Shown: piece by piece, positions 8,137 through 17,032 of the stretch
Layout of the letters: the number at the start of each line of letters is the position of its first letter
Position numbering within the stretch: position 1 is the stretch's first letter
From: Roseomonas sp.
GTDB taxonomy: Bacteria > Pseudomonadota > Alphaproteobacteria > Acetobacterales > Acetobacteraceae
Assembly: GCA_020249265.1 (NCBI GenBank)
Contig: JADCGA010000011.1
Span: 62,001 to 126,000 of the forward strand
Direction of reading: 5' to 3'
Length of the DNA stretch: 64,000 bases
Notes under the pieces: model-generated
Databases searched by the model: none
The model's input: the letters and a program-made list of their open reading frames with translations, nothing else
What the model was told of the DNA's origin: nothing
Translations under genes and position numbers: made by a program

Positions 8137-9729
8137 TTACCCCGCTTCCAGCGCTGCGCGCAGCTTATGCAGCAGGGCTTCGCGCGCGGAATCATCCCTG
8201 GCGTTTTCAGTGGCACTTTCAATCGCCAGCATCAAGGCAGCGCGCTGATTATGCCAATCCGGCCTGCCGCTGCGCGCGGGGTCAGCGCGGCGGGCCTGGC
8301 TTTCCAGCCGCTTCGGCCGCGCGCCTTTGGGCAATGACCAACGCTCATCCAAAACAGGCATGATCACCTGATCGGGCGCGGTGATCTTGCCATCCTTCAG
8401 CCGTTGCGCGAGGGCTTCCATCGCCTCTGCCTCTCCATGCACCAGGAACACGCCCCCCGGCACAGGCCCGCGCGCGGCCAACCATCGCGCCAATTCGGTC
8501 GCATCCGCATGGCCAGAGAAATCGCGGACTTCCGTGATCTTCGCTGCCACGCTGATCGTCTCACCCTGGATGCGCACTTCTGGCTTGCCTTCCTGCAATA
8601 GCCGCCCGAGCGTGCCTTCCGCCTGATAGCCGGTCAGCATCACGGTCGCCGCCGGGCTCCAGAGCCAGCGCTTCAAATGATGCCGGATGCGCCCAGCATC
8701 GCACATGCCAGACCCTGCGATGATGATGTGAAAGCCTTCGGCTTCCGCGATGCGGCGGCTGGCTTCCCCGCTTTCCGTCGGGCGGATCAGGGGTGAACGC
8801 AGCGCGCGGCTGATGGCCGAACCATTTTCCAGCGCCTGCGCATGTTCCAGGAATACCTCTGTGGCTCGGATCGCGAGCGGGCTATCCATGAAAATCGGCG
8901 CTTCCGGTATGGTGCCGGCCTGCATCAGCGTCACCAAATCCCAGCAGATTTCCTGGGTGCGTTCCACGGCGAAGGCCGGGATCAACAGCACACCATCGGG
9001 CTTCGCCGCTTCCCGCACAATGGCGGCCAATTTTTCCCTCCGCGCGGCATGGTCCACACAGGGCTTATCCTCATCGCCATAGGTGCTTTCCATGAAAACA
9101 TGATCCACCGCACCTGGCGCTTCGGATTCATGATGAAACACCGAACAATCCGGCCCCAGATCGCCCGAGACCAGAATGCGCAAGGGCGCATCCTTGCCAT
9201 TGGCGCATTCAATTTCGATGGAAGCTGAACCCAGCATATGCCCCGCATTCCACCAACGCGCCCGCACCCCCGGGACAGGTTCCATCCAGCGCCCGAAGGG
9301 TACCGCGCGAAACGCCGCAATCGCCGCCGCGCCATCTTCCGCCGTGTAAATTGGCCGCACCGGTGCCCTGCCCCGATGGCGATTGCGGCGATTGAGCTGC
9401 GCGACTTCCATTTCCTGCACATGGCCTGAATCCGGCAGCATAACCGCACAAAGATCAGCGGTTGCCGCCGTGGCATGAATGGTGCCGCGAAAACCGGCGG
9501 CCCTCAGCTTTGGCAGAAGCCCGGAATGATCAATATGCGCATGGGTCAGCAAAACGGCGTCAATATCGCGCGGGTTGAAGGGGAAATCCTCCCAATTCAG
9601 GGATTTCAGCGTCTTTGGCCCCTGGAACATGCCACAATCCACCAGAAAGCGGACCTTTGCGGTCTCAAAAACCAGGCAATAGCCCGTGACGGTGCGCGCC
9701 GCGCCGCAAACCCTGACAGAAACACTCAT
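8137..9729 (-). CDS. beta-CASP metallo-beta-lactamase-fold hydrolase, RNA-processing type
   Basis: This is a predicted RNA nuclease or related hydrolase of about 530 residues. The metallo-beta-lactamase motif THAHIDHSG binds the two metals. The beta-CASP insert follows with GSASIEIE, MESTYGDE, GSGMCDAGRIRHHL and an RMM-like region with FSGHAD. It resembles the archaeal/bacterial CPSF-like group and carries an extra C-terminal tail of about 70 residues. The start at 9729 follows an AAGGGGGG site, whereas the frame could open at 9753 without one. It diverges from the FNR-type regulator gene and converges with the TRAP remnant. RNA substrates are inferred from the family. Confidence 0.9.
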   Translation of the reverse strand: MSVSVRVCGAARTVTGYCLVFETAKVRFLVDCGMFQGPKTLKSLNWEDFPFNPRDIDAVLLTHAHIDHSGLLPKLRAAGFRGTIHATAATADLCAVMLPDSGHVQEMEVAQLNRRNRHRGRAPVRPIYTAEDGAAAIAAFRAVPFGRWMEPVPGVRARWWNAGHMLGSASIEIECANGKDAPLRILVSGDLGPDCSVFHHESEAPGAVDHVFMESTYGDEDKPCVDHAARREKLAAIVREAAKPDGVLLIPAFAVERTQEICWDLVTLMQAGTIPEAPIFMDSPLAIRATEVFLEHAQALENGSAISRALRSPLIRPTESGEASRRIAEAEGFHIIIAGSGMCDAGRIRHHLKRWLWSPAATVMLTGYQAEGTLGRLLQEGKPEVRIQGETISVAAKITEVRDFSGHADATELARWLAARGPVPGGVFLVHGEAEAMEALAQRLKDGKITAPDQVIMPVLDERWSLPKGARPKRLESQARRADPARSGRPDWHNQRAALMLAIESATENARDDSAREALLHKLRAALEAG

Positions 9730-9798
9730 CAACCCCCCTTTGGCCGGGCGCACCGTGCCAGGCTGGTTCCATTACCATTCAATCTACGCCGATTTGTC

Positions 9799-9812
9799 TT
9801 GATAAAGCGCAA
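9799..9812 (+). promoter_or_regulatory. FixK/FNR-type box
   Basis: TTGATAAAGCGCAA fits the CRP/FNR-family half-site pattern TTGA-N6-GCAA used by FixK and FNR proteins. It lies 82 bases before the start of the FNR-type regulator gene, where it could mediate autoregulation under low oxygen. It could also serve the divergent hydrolase gene. No experiment supports it. Confidence 0.5.
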
Positions 9813-9894
9813 TTTCGGTAAGATAGTATCAACCCCGGCGCGAAGGCCAAGAGAAGCCAAGCGCCCTGAAGGCAAAGCGAACCGGCAGGTGAAA

Positions 9895-10647
9895 ATGAAC
9901 CCGCTAGATGTCACGCGTTCAATGATGGACGGCCTGGGCGCCGAAGGTGACGTCTGCATGAAATGCGGATCACGTTCGCTTGGGCTTTGTGCGCCTTTGG
10001 ATGCAGCGGCGCTGGATGATGTGGCAGCCGATAGCGAAAGGGTAACGCTTGAAGCGCGCAGCCCCATTTTCCATCAGGGTGATGATGCGAAATACGTCTA
10101 TACTCTAACGGAAGGCATGGCGCGGCTGATGCGCGTACTGCCAGATGGCCGGCAAGCCGCCATTGGTTTCCGCTTTGCGGGCGATATTCTGGGCTTTACG
10201 CCAATGCAGGAACACGCCTTCGGCGCCGAAATGCTGACCAGCGGCAGGGTCTGCCGCATGGAACGGCGCCGGCTTGAGCAATTATTCCGCCGCTACCCGC
10301 TGCTGGAACGCCGCTTTCTTGATCTTTGCGCGCGGGAATTGGCGCAAAGCCAGGAACATATCCTGGCGCTTGGTCGTTTCACCGCAGAAGAACGCGTGGC
10401 GGCCTTTCTGCTTTCACTGGTGGATGCTCAGCGCCGCCGTAACCATCGCGGACCGGTTTTTGACTTGCCGGCAACGCGCGCCGATATCGGCGAATTCCTG
10501 GGCCTGACCTTGGAAACCGTGAGTCGCGCCATTTCCAACTTCCGCCGCCGCAATCTGATACGTTTGCATGGGCAAAGCGGCATTGAAATCCTGAATGAGG
10601 CCGCTCTGACCGCTCTCGGCACGGGCGAGGGTGAGGACGCGGCCTGA
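9895..10647 (+). CDS. CRP/FNR family transcriptional regulator with FNR-type cysteines
   Basis: This is a predicted oxygen-responsive activator of about 250 residues. Cys21, Cys24 and Cys32 stand at the N-terminus and Cys120 in the effector domain (GRVC), the arrangement that holds a 4Fe-4S cluster in FNR. A cyclic-nucleotide-type beta-roll follows (residues ~40-150), then a dimer helix and a Crp-type helix-turn-helix with the recognition segment ETVSRAISNFRR. The start 9895 is preceded by AGGTGA; the frame extends upstream to 9475 without support. A FixK-like box lies upstream. Likely targets are microaerobic respiration genes, which cannot be identified from this window. Confidence 0.92.
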   Translation: MNPLDVTRSMMDGLGAEGDVCMKCGSRSLGLCAPLDAAALDDVAADSERVTLEARSPIFHQGDDAKYVYTLTEGMARLMRVLPDGRQAAIGFRFAGDILGFTPMQEHAFGAEMLTSGRVCRMERRRLEQLFRRYPLLERRFLDLCARELAQSQEHILALGRFTAEERVAAFLLSLVDAQRRRNHRGPVFDLPATRADIGEFLGLTLETVSRAISNFRRRNLIRLHGQSGIEILNEAALTALGTGEGEDAA

Positions 10648-10711
10648 ACCCAAAAGCATTCACGGCCACATGCTGCTGCGATAGACTTCGCGCAGCATAA
10701 GGAAACTGCCC

Positions 10712-11671
10712 ATGTTCGATTTGCCGCGCCAGGTGGATATCGCCGAAGAAGGCCCGCGTGAGGGTTTTCAGATCGAAAAGAAACCTCTTGCCAGCGCTGA
10801 CAAGATCGCGCTGATTGATGCGCTTTCGGCAACCGGCCTCAAGCATATTCAGGTGGCGTCCTTTGTCTCACCCAAGCTGGTGCCGGGCTGGGCCGATGCG
10901 GAAGCGGTGGTGGCGGGCTTCACGCCAAAGGACGGCGTTCACTACACCGCGCTCTGGTTCAACGCGGCGGGGCTGGATCGCGCGCTGGCCTTCAGGGATC
11001 GGCTGCATCTTTTCGGTTCCATCAGCCTTGCCGCGTCTGAGGCATTTTCGCTCAAGAATCTGAACCGCGATCGTGCCGGGCAGATTGAGGCCATGCGCAA
11101 GCAAACCGCCGCGCATATAGCCGCAGGTGTGCCGGTTACGCGCATCGGGCTGCAAGCGGCCTTTGGCTGCAATTACGCCGGCGATGTCGCGCCCGCGCAG
11201 GTGATGGCCGCGATTGCCGATGGCTTGGACATCGCGGCGGAGGCCGGTGTGACCATTCGCGATTTGACGCTGGCCGATACCATGGGCTGGGCCAATCCGC
11301 GCCAGATTGAAGCTGTGGTGGGCGAAGTGCGCAACCGCTGGCCGGAACTGCGCCTGGCGCTGCATCTGCACGACACACGCGGGCTTGGCATTGCCAATGC
11401 CATGGCGGGTTTGCGGATTGGTGTGGCGCGCTTCGATGCCGCAGTGGGTGGGCTTGGCGGTTGCCCCTTTGCCGGCCAGCCAGGCGCGCCCGGCAATATC
11501 GCGACCGAGGAATTGGCGCTGCTTTGCGCCGAGCTTGGCATTGCAACCGGCATTGATCTGGAAGCGCTGGTGGAAGCCGGCAGGCTTGCGGAACGCATTC
11601 TGGATCGGCGCCTGCCAAGCGCTGTGTTGCGCGGCGGGACGCTGGCGCGGTTTCGCGCGCGCGCGGCGTAA
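10712..11671 (+). CDS. hydroxymethylglutaryl-CoA lyase family protein
   Basis: This TIM-barrel lyase of the HMGL/DRE family has about 319 residues. HMG-CoA lyase cleaves HMG-CoA to acetoacetate and acetyl-CoA at the end of leucine breakdown. Seen here are EGPREGFQ (variant of the GPRDGLQ start), RIGLQAAFGC, the metal-binding LHLHDTRG and the cysteine loop GGCPFAGQPGAPGN. The changes in the first motif mean a related lyase or aldolase cannot be excluded. AAGGAAA precedes the ATG. The next gene starts four bases after its stop, so a two-gene transcript is likely. Confidence 0.85.
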   Translation: MFDLPRQVDIAEEGPREGFQIEKKPLASADKIALIDALSATGLKHIQVASFVSPKLVPGWADAEAVVAGFTPKDGVHYTALWFNAAGLDRALAFRDRLHLFGSISLAASEAFSLKNLNRDRAGQIEAMRKQTAAHIAAGVPVTRIGLQAAFGCNYAGDVAPAQVMAAIADGLDIAAEAGVTIRDLTLADTMGWANPRQIEAVVGEVRNRWPELRLALHLHDTRGLGIANAMAGLRIGVARFDAAVGGLGGCPFAGQPGAPGNIATEELALLCAELGIATGIDLEALVEAGRLAERILDRRLPSAVLRGGTLARFRARAA

Positions 11672-11675
11672 GTTG

Positions 11676-12284
11676 ATGTCAGCAGATGCGCGGCGCTTTG
11701 CGCCTGCCGTTGCGCGCAATAAGACTGCCATCACCGAAGTTTTGGCGCGCCATTTGCCGGCATCGGGCCTGATACTGGAAGTCGCGAGCGGTTCCGGCGA
11801 ACACGCGCTGCATTTCGCGGCGCATTTTCCAGCGCTGCGCTTTCAACCGACCGACCCCGATGCTGCTGCCCTTGCCAGCATCGCGGCGTGGCGAGAGGAA
11901 GCGCCGCTTGCCAATCTACTGCCGCCCCTGATGCTGGACGTGATGGCCGATGCCTGGCCGGTACAGAAGGCTGATGCGCTGCTATGCATCAACATGATTC
12001 ATATCGCGCCCTGGGAAGCGACAGCAGCGCTGATGCGGGGCGCCGCGCGCATTTTGCCGCCGGATGTAATGCTGTTCCTCTATGGCCCCTTCAAGCAGGA
12101 TGGTGCGCATACCGCCCCCAGCAATGCGGAATTTGATGCAAGCCTGCGCGCCCAGGATGCGCGTTGGGGTGTGCGTGATCTGGAAGCGGTGGCGCGCATC
12201 GCCAGCGCAGCGGGTTTCGCCGCGCCGGTGGTGGAAGTGATGCCCGCGAATAATCTGTCAGTTATCTTTCACCGATTGCCGTGA
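11676..12284 (+). CDS. DUF938 domain, methyltransferase-like protein
   Basis: This is a 202-residue protein of the DUF938 family, distantly related to SAM-dependent methyltransferases. The start RRFAPAVARNKTAI, the cofactor-type motif LEVASGSGEHALHFA, the FQPTDPD acidic loop and the CINMIHIAPW segment are characteristic. The ATG at 11676 lies four bases after the lyase gene, with no strong ribosome site, so translation may depend on the upstream gene. No reaction has been assigned to the family. Confidence 0.87.
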   Translation: MSADARRFAPAVARNKTAITEVLARHLPASGLILEVASGSGEHALHFAAHFPALRFQPTDPDAAALASIAAWREEAPLANLLPPLMLDVMADAWPVQKADALLCINMIHIAPWEATAALMRGAARILPPDVMLFLYGPFKQDGAHTAPSNAEFDASLRAQDARWGVRDLEAVARIASAAGFAAPVVEVMPANNLSVIFHRLP

Positions 12285-12347
12285 CGCCCCATTTGTGGAC
12301 TCAAAAAAGCCATCGCTCCACATGACGTCATCCACATTCAAAAACAC

Positions 12348-14333
12348 TCACCCGCCCCGTTGCAGCAGCGCCACCACGGCGCGCTGCCACGCTTCAAAGG
12401 CACGGCTGGATGCGGCGCCTTTGGCTTCCGCGTCCCGGCTGGCGGAATTCAGCCGCTGACGTGCCGCCTGCTGTTCCCCGCCGGTGCGATCTTCCACCGC
12501 TTGGCGGGCGCGGGTCAGCGCTTGGTCGGCTGAGCGCGCTTCCCGCGCCGCAAGCCGCGCGGTATCGAGCAAGGTGCGCAATTCCTGAAGTGCTGTGATG
12601 GTATTGGCCAGCACGTCGCGCCCCGGCACATCGGCGCCTGTGCGCGCCAGGATGTCCTGCAATCTTTCAACCGAACCCGGCCCGCCGGGAAGGCGCCGGA
12701 GCGAGGCTTCCAGATCGAACTGCGCCGGTTGCAGCAAAAGCGGATCGCCAAGGCCCTGATCCCAAAGCGGCAAATCCTGGCGCTGATCGCGTTCAAAACC
12801 AAGTCCAATGGTTTTGGGCACGGCTTCCAGCTGCGTCTCATGACGTAAGCCGAATTCACCTTCCGCCGCCACCGGGAAACGCGGTGTGGCGCCCGGGCGG
12901 CGCGGCAGGTCAATCACCATCACCCCACGCGCGTCGCGCGGATCAATCGCCAGCGCGGTTTCTTCGATGCGTTTTGACTCAACCGTGACGAAGCCACGCC
13001 GAAGGCTGATGCGCGTAATGTCATCCCGGTTGCTGCTTTGGCTTGAAATACGCAGATCACGATCACGCGCAAAGGCGATCAGGCGTTGATCGCCGGGCGA
13101 TAGCGCGCGCAATTCCGCATCGCCGAGGAAACTTGGCGCATCAGGCCCGCCAAAAACCGTGACCAACCCATCCGGTAGCACATGGCTGGACGTGTTGCGG
13201 AAGCGGAGTGCCTGCAAGGCGCGCGTCGCCGCCAGATCCTGCACCCACCACAGCCTTTCGGCAGGCAGGTTGAGATCAAGGAAGGGCAGGTTCGCGGTCT
13301 CTCCGCTGCGGATGGTGACGGGTTGTTCCAGGGTGAAGGCGACGCGCCCGGCAGCGGCTTCCGCCGCGACATTCACGGCGAGCGGCGCTGGCGCTGGGGC
13401 CGCTTCCGGGCGCATGGCGGCGCGCGGTGCAGGGGCGGGTGGCGGTGCCATCATTGGTGCTGTCGCCGCGACCATGGGCTGAGGGCCCGTATCGGGTGTC
13501 ACGCGAATAGCTTCCGCGATGCGGACCGGCAATTCAGGGCGCGGCACCGTGATGGGTTCAAATATCGGCTGATGGAAAGCGGCGGCTTCATCCGACACCA
13601 GCGAAATCCGAACACCTTCCCAATCACTGCCCGAGGCATTTTCCACCACGGCCCAGCCCATCAGCCGCGCCTGAGCGCCCGTTGCGCCCAACGCGGGCGC
13701 CATCAGCCGATAGGAAGGCTTCCAGAGCGGCGCGCCGGCAATATAGATCACCGCCACTTGCCGCGCGCGATCTGACCTCAGGCGGATTTCGATGCGCCTT
13801 TCATCATCGCTGCGCGCCGCCGCCAACGCTTCCGCCGCGCGCGCCACACGGGCGGCAAGCGCGGGGTCGGTCAGCGCGACTTCATCGCCTGGCTTCAGCA
13901 GGACAGAGAGCAGACCGCGCGGCCCAATAAGCGAGAGATGCAGCCCGGCTTCAGTCTCCGCAGCCGTGGCAATGCGCCCGCGCGCCCCGGCGGCTTCCGC
14001 TTCCTGACCGCGGAGCGCATTCAACAGGCTCGCGCGGTTTTCAAAATCCGCAGGGCGGAGCGGCAGGCCGCGAAAGGCCTCATTCAGCAAATCTCGCCCC
14101 GGCAGGCTGAGGCCTTCAACACGCCCGGTGGGATCAAAGATCATCAGCGATCGCAACAGATCATCCACATCACCAAGCGGGGCGCGAAACACGACCGGCG
14201 CATTTGCTGCGACTTCGCCAGCGCGTTCAATCTGCGCAATGCCGGCGGAAGAAAGCGTCACGCCACGGATCGGCATTTCCGCCGCGAGCGCAGCGGGGGC
14301 AAGCAGCGTAAGGGCAAGGCTGGCGCGACGCAT
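12348..14333 (-). CDS. exported DUF4139 domain protein
   Basis: This large exported protein (661 residues) has a signal peptide ending at ALAA. A mucoidy-inhibitor-A-like organisation follows: an N-terminal DUF4140-like region, an alanine-rich middle (~160-190), then the DUF4139 beta-rich body with YIAGAPLWKPSYRL and WAVVENASGSDWEGVRISLVS (quoted as WAVVENASGSDWEG). A proline/alanine-rich linker lies near residues 285-320. The C-terminal ~130 residues look helical and coiled-coil-like. The function is unknown; relatives are periplasmic. It stands alone on its strand. Confidence 0.85.
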   Translation of the reverse strand: MRRASLALTLLAPAALAAEMPIRGVTLSSAGIAQIERAGEVAANAPVVFRAPLGDVDDLLRSLMIFDPTGRVEGLSLPGRDLLNEAFRGLPLRPADFENRASLLNALRGQEAEAAGARGRIATAAETEAGLHLSLIGPRGLLSVLLKPGDEVALTDPALAARVARAAEALAAARSDDERRIEIRLRSDRARQVAVIYIAGAPLWKPSYRLMAPALGATGAQARLMGWAVVENASGSDWEGVRISLVSDEAAAFHQPIFEPITVPRPELPVRIAEAIRVTPDTGPQPMVAATAPMMAPPPAPAPRAAMRPEAAPAPAPLAVNVAAEAAAGRVAFTLEQPVTIRSGETANLPFLDLNLPAERLWWVQDLAATRALQALRFRNTSSHVLPDGLVTVFGGPDAPSFLGDAELRALSPGDQRLIAFARDRDLRISSQSSNRDDITRISLRRGFVTVESKRIEETALAIDPRDARGVMVIDLPRRPGATPRFPVAAEGEFGLRHETQLEAVPKTIGLGFERDQRQDLPLWDQGLGDPLLLQPAQFDLEASLRRLPGGPGSVERLQDILARTGADVPGRDVLANTITALQELRTLLDTARLAAREARSADQALTRARQAVEDRTGGEQQAARQRLNSASRDAEAKGAASSRAFEAWQRAVVALLQRGG

Positions 14334-14387
14334 GGAATGGCTCCTTAAGACGTGGCTGTGGATAGTTCCCTTCCTAAAGCGGCGAAT

Positions 14388-14846
14388 TTAGGGCGCCTTC
14401 ACGGGACGATTGGCATGGCTTGATTGCGGCACACCGCGATTGAGCGACATATGCGAATGCACACAAAGCCACGCATCAGGCTTGCCATGGAATATCATGG
14501 TGGCGCGGCCTGGCCTTTCAAAGCGTGTGCCATCCGGGTGAAAGCCCGTGCTGGTCCAGGGTGCGACAACAACCACCATGGATTTGTCATCTGATGCCAG
14601 CACATGGGTTTCCGAAATCGTGAAACGGAAATCTTCCGTCTTCGGCCAGACATTATCCCATTGCGTCGCCTGCCAGGCGGCAAGCCCTGGGATCACATCG
14701 CGATGCGTGCCAAAGGCCAGGACATCGGCGTGGAAAAGCGGGCGCGCGGAAGCGTAATCAACCTCACGCACAAAACCGGCGAAGCGATCCAGCCAGGCAT
14801 CAAACCAGGTGCGCGTTGCGGCATCGGCTTTTGGTAGATCGGTCAT
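14388..14846 (-). CDS. SnoaL/NTF2-like protein
   Basis: This is a 152-residue cone-fold protein of the SnoaL/DUF4440 type. It shows WFDAWLDRFAGFVREVDYA, then LFHADVLAFGT, then the beta-strand segment FTISETHVLASDD, ending in the typical HSHMSLNRG. Such proteins are often small enzymes or ligand-binding proteins, and the active site cannot be assigned here. An AAAGGGAA site precedes the ATG. It diverges from the Bug-type receptor gene across a 139-base intergenic stretch that presumably holds both promoters; no clear promoter elements were recognised in it. Confidence 0.82.
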   Translation of the reverse strand: MTDLPKADAATRTWFDAWLDRFAGFVREVDYASARPLFHADVLAFGTHRDVIPGLAAWQATQWDNVWPKTEDFRFTISETHVLASDDKSMVVVVAPWTSTGFHPDGTRFERPGRATMIFHGKPDAWLCVHSHMSLNRGVPQSSHANRPVKAP

Positions 14847-14985
14847 GGCGCATTCCCTTTCGGCTTCAGTACTTACAGCCTGATCCGAAGCGGCGGCGCT
14901 TTCAAGCCTTTCGGCCTGAGGCTTGCCGAGCGGGTCCGGGCGGGCTTAGCCTTCAGGCAAGAAACAAGATGGAGGAGACAAGGCC

Positions 14986-15963
14986 ATGACGGGCATTCAT
15001 CGCCGCGGCGCTTTGCTGGCCGCGCCAGCGCTTATCGGCGTATTGTCGGGCCGTGCGCATGCGCAAGCCTGGCCTGCACGCCAGGTGCGCATTGTGGTGG
15101 GCTTCGCTGCAGGTGGCGCCAATGACATCATGGCAAGGCTGCTTGCTGCGAAGCTTGGTGAGCGTATTCCAGGCAGCACTTTCGTCGTTGAAAACCGCCC
15201 CGGCGCGGGCACTTTGCTGGCGGCAGAACATGTCGCGCGTCAGCCGGCGGATGGCTATACTTATCTTTTCGCGTCTTCTTCCACGCTGATTACGCTTTTG
15301 GTGAACCGCGCTGCGGGGCTTGATCCGACGCAGGCATTTTCCGCGGTTTCCATGGCGCAATCCTCGCCTTTGCTGCTCGTCTCACGCAGCGATTTCCCAG
15401 CGCGTACCCTGCCGCAGGTGATTGAACTGGCGAAGCAGCGCCAAGGCAGGCTGACCATATCGCACCCGGGCAGTGGCGGCGTGAATCACTTGTCTCTGGT
15501 GATGCTGATGCAGCAAGTGGGCATAGAACTGACCATGGTGCCCTATAATGGCAACCACCCTTCCCTCACGGCGCTGGTGCGCGGCGATGTGGAATTGGCG
15601 AGTGATTCGCTATTCGCGACGCGCGCGTTGATTGAAGCCGGCACCATTCGCCCGATTGCGATCACCAGCGCGGAACGTTCACCGACCTACCCGGATGTGC
15701 CGACCTTTGCCGAAACCGTGCCGGGTTATGACGTGACCTTCTGGGGCGGCATCATGGCGCCGCGCGGCGTGCCTGAACCCATTCTGGACCGGCTTTCGCA
15801 AGAACTGGACGCCATTCTGCGCCAACCCGATGTCGCGGAACGTGTGCGGAGCTTTGGCGCCACGCCGGTTGGCGGGACGCGCGAACATTATGCCAAAGTG
15901 ATCCAGGAAGATTGGGTACGCTGGGGCGAAGTTGTGCGCGCCAGCGGCATCAAGCCAGATTGA
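14986..15963 (+). CDS. Bug-family tripartite tricarboxylate transporter substrate receptor
   Basis: This is an exported solute receptor (325 residues) of the TctC/Bug family, which binds carboxylates in the periplasm. The signal peptide carries the twin-arginine-like HRRGALLAAPALIG and ends at AHAQ. The family block WPARQVRIVVGFAAGGANDIMAR (quoted as VRIVVGFAAGG) and the FVVENRPGAGTLLAAE segment are present. GGAGGAGAC precedes the ATG. No TctA or TctB membrane genes accompany it. It lies 13 bases before a malate/lactate dehydrogenase-family gene, suggesting the ligand is the same hydroxy- or oxo-acid. Confidence 0.93.
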   Translation: MTGIHRRGALLAAPALIGVLSGRAHAQAWPARQVRIVVGFAAGGANDIMARLLAAKLGERIPGSTFVVENRPGAGTLLAAEHVARQPADGYTYLFASSSTLITLLVNRAAGLDPTQAFSAVSMAQSSPLLLVSRSDFPARTLPQVIELAKQRQGRLTISHPGSGGVNHLSLVMLMQQVGIELTMVPYNGNHPSLTALVRGDVELASDSLFATRALIEAGTIRPIAITSAERSPTYPDVPTFAETVPGYDVTFWGGIMAPRGVPEPILDRLSQELDAILRQPDVAERVRSFGATPVGGTREHYAKVIQEDWVRWGEVVRASGIKPD

Positions 15964-15976
15964 AAAGGGGGATACC

Positions 15977-17026
15977 ATGCCGAAACTCAGTGCCGATCGC
16001 GTCAAGGAAATTGGCCGCACACTTCTGATTGCTGCGGGCGCGCCAGCGGATGAGGCGGAAACCGTCGCGCGGCATTGCACCAGTGCCAATCTCGTGGGCC
16101 ATGATTCGCATGGAATCATTATGATTCCCGGCTATATCGAAAGGATCAAGGTTGGGCATATCGTCCCCGGTGCGCCATGGAAGATTGTGCAGGAATCAGC
16201 GACAACATCGGTGATTGATGGCCATTGGGGCTTTGGTTACGTCGCCAATGAAAAGGCCATGCGCTACACCATCGAAAAAGCACAAACATCCAATGTCGCG
16301 GCTGCCACCGTGTTTCGCCAGGGGCATATTGGCAGGCTAGCAAGCTATCCGCTGATGGCCGCTGAAGCCGGCATGATTGGTATTTGCACGGCGGATTCCG
16401 GGCGGTCCCCCAAGGCGGTGGCGCCTTTCGGTGGGCGAGAAGCGCGGCTTGGCACCAACCCGATTTCCATTGCAGTGCCTTCGGATTTGGCCGGGCCTTT
16501 TGTGCTGGATATGGCAACCTCGGCCGCCGCAGCCGGCAAGGTGTTTCTGGCGCAAGCGCGCGGGCAGGAAGTGCCGGATGGTTGGGTGATTGGCGCGGAT
16601 GGCAAGCCCACGCGCGATCCTTCGCAATTGAAGAAAGGCGGCGCTTTGCTGCCGCTCGGTGGTACCGAAGGCTATAAGGGCTTTGGCCTGGCGGCGATGG
16701 TAGAAATTCTTTGCGGCCTGCTGACGGGGCTTGGCTTTGGCGTGGAGCCCACGGGTCGGCATAATGACGGCTGCTTCATGGCGGTGTTCAAGGTGGATGC
16801 CTTCCGCCCACTCGCGCAGTTCAAACAAGAAGTCGCGGATTTCGCGCGCTATCTGAAGGATACGCCGCCCGCCGAAGGCAGCCAGGGCGTTTTCTACCCC
16901 GGTGAGCTTGAAGCAATGCGTGAGGCTGATCGCCGCGCCAATGGCATCGAGATTGAAGATAAGACGATTGAGGTATTGACCAAGCTTGCCGGCGAATTGG
17001 GTGTGGCCGGCAGGCTAGATCTTTAG
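15977..17026 (+). CDS. Ldh family oxidoreductase (malate/L-lactate dehydrogenase type)
   Basis: This NAD(P)-dependent dehydrogenase of about 349 residues belongs to the YlbC/ComC/Ldh_2 family, which is unrelated to classical lactate dehydrogenase. The catalytic region HDSHGI occurs near residue 45, GTNPISIAVP lies in the middle, and EGYKGFGLAAMVEIL in the C-terminal half. Substrates in the family include malate, sulfolactate, ureidoglycolate and cyclic imino acids. AAGGGGG lies before ATG 15977. Its position directly behind a Bug receptor and opposite a hydratase/hydroxyacid dehydrogenase pair suggests carboxylate catabolism. Confidence 0.9.
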   Translation: MPKLSADRVKEIGRTLLIAAGAPADEAETVARHCTSANLVGHDSHGIIMIPGYIERIKVGHIVPGAPWKIVQESATTSVIDGHWGFGYVANEKAMRYTIEKAQTSNVAAATVFRQGHIGRLASYPLMAAEAGMIGICTADSGRSPKAVAPFGGREARLGTNPISIAVPSDLAGPFVLDMATSAAAAGKVFLAQARGQEVPDGWVIGADGKPTRDPSQLKKGGALLPLGGTEGYKGFGLAAMVEILCGLLTGLGFGVEPTGRHNDGCFMAVFKVDAFRPLAQFKQEVADFARYLKDTPPAEGSQGVFYPGELEAMREADRRANGIEIEDKTIEVLTKLAGELGVAGRLDL

Positions 17027-17032
17027 ATTCGA

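Noticed and set aside
12320-12331. Palindrome ATGACGTCAT after the DUF938 gene
   Set aside because: It is a single short palindrome in a 63-base gap between convergent genes with no promoter to control.
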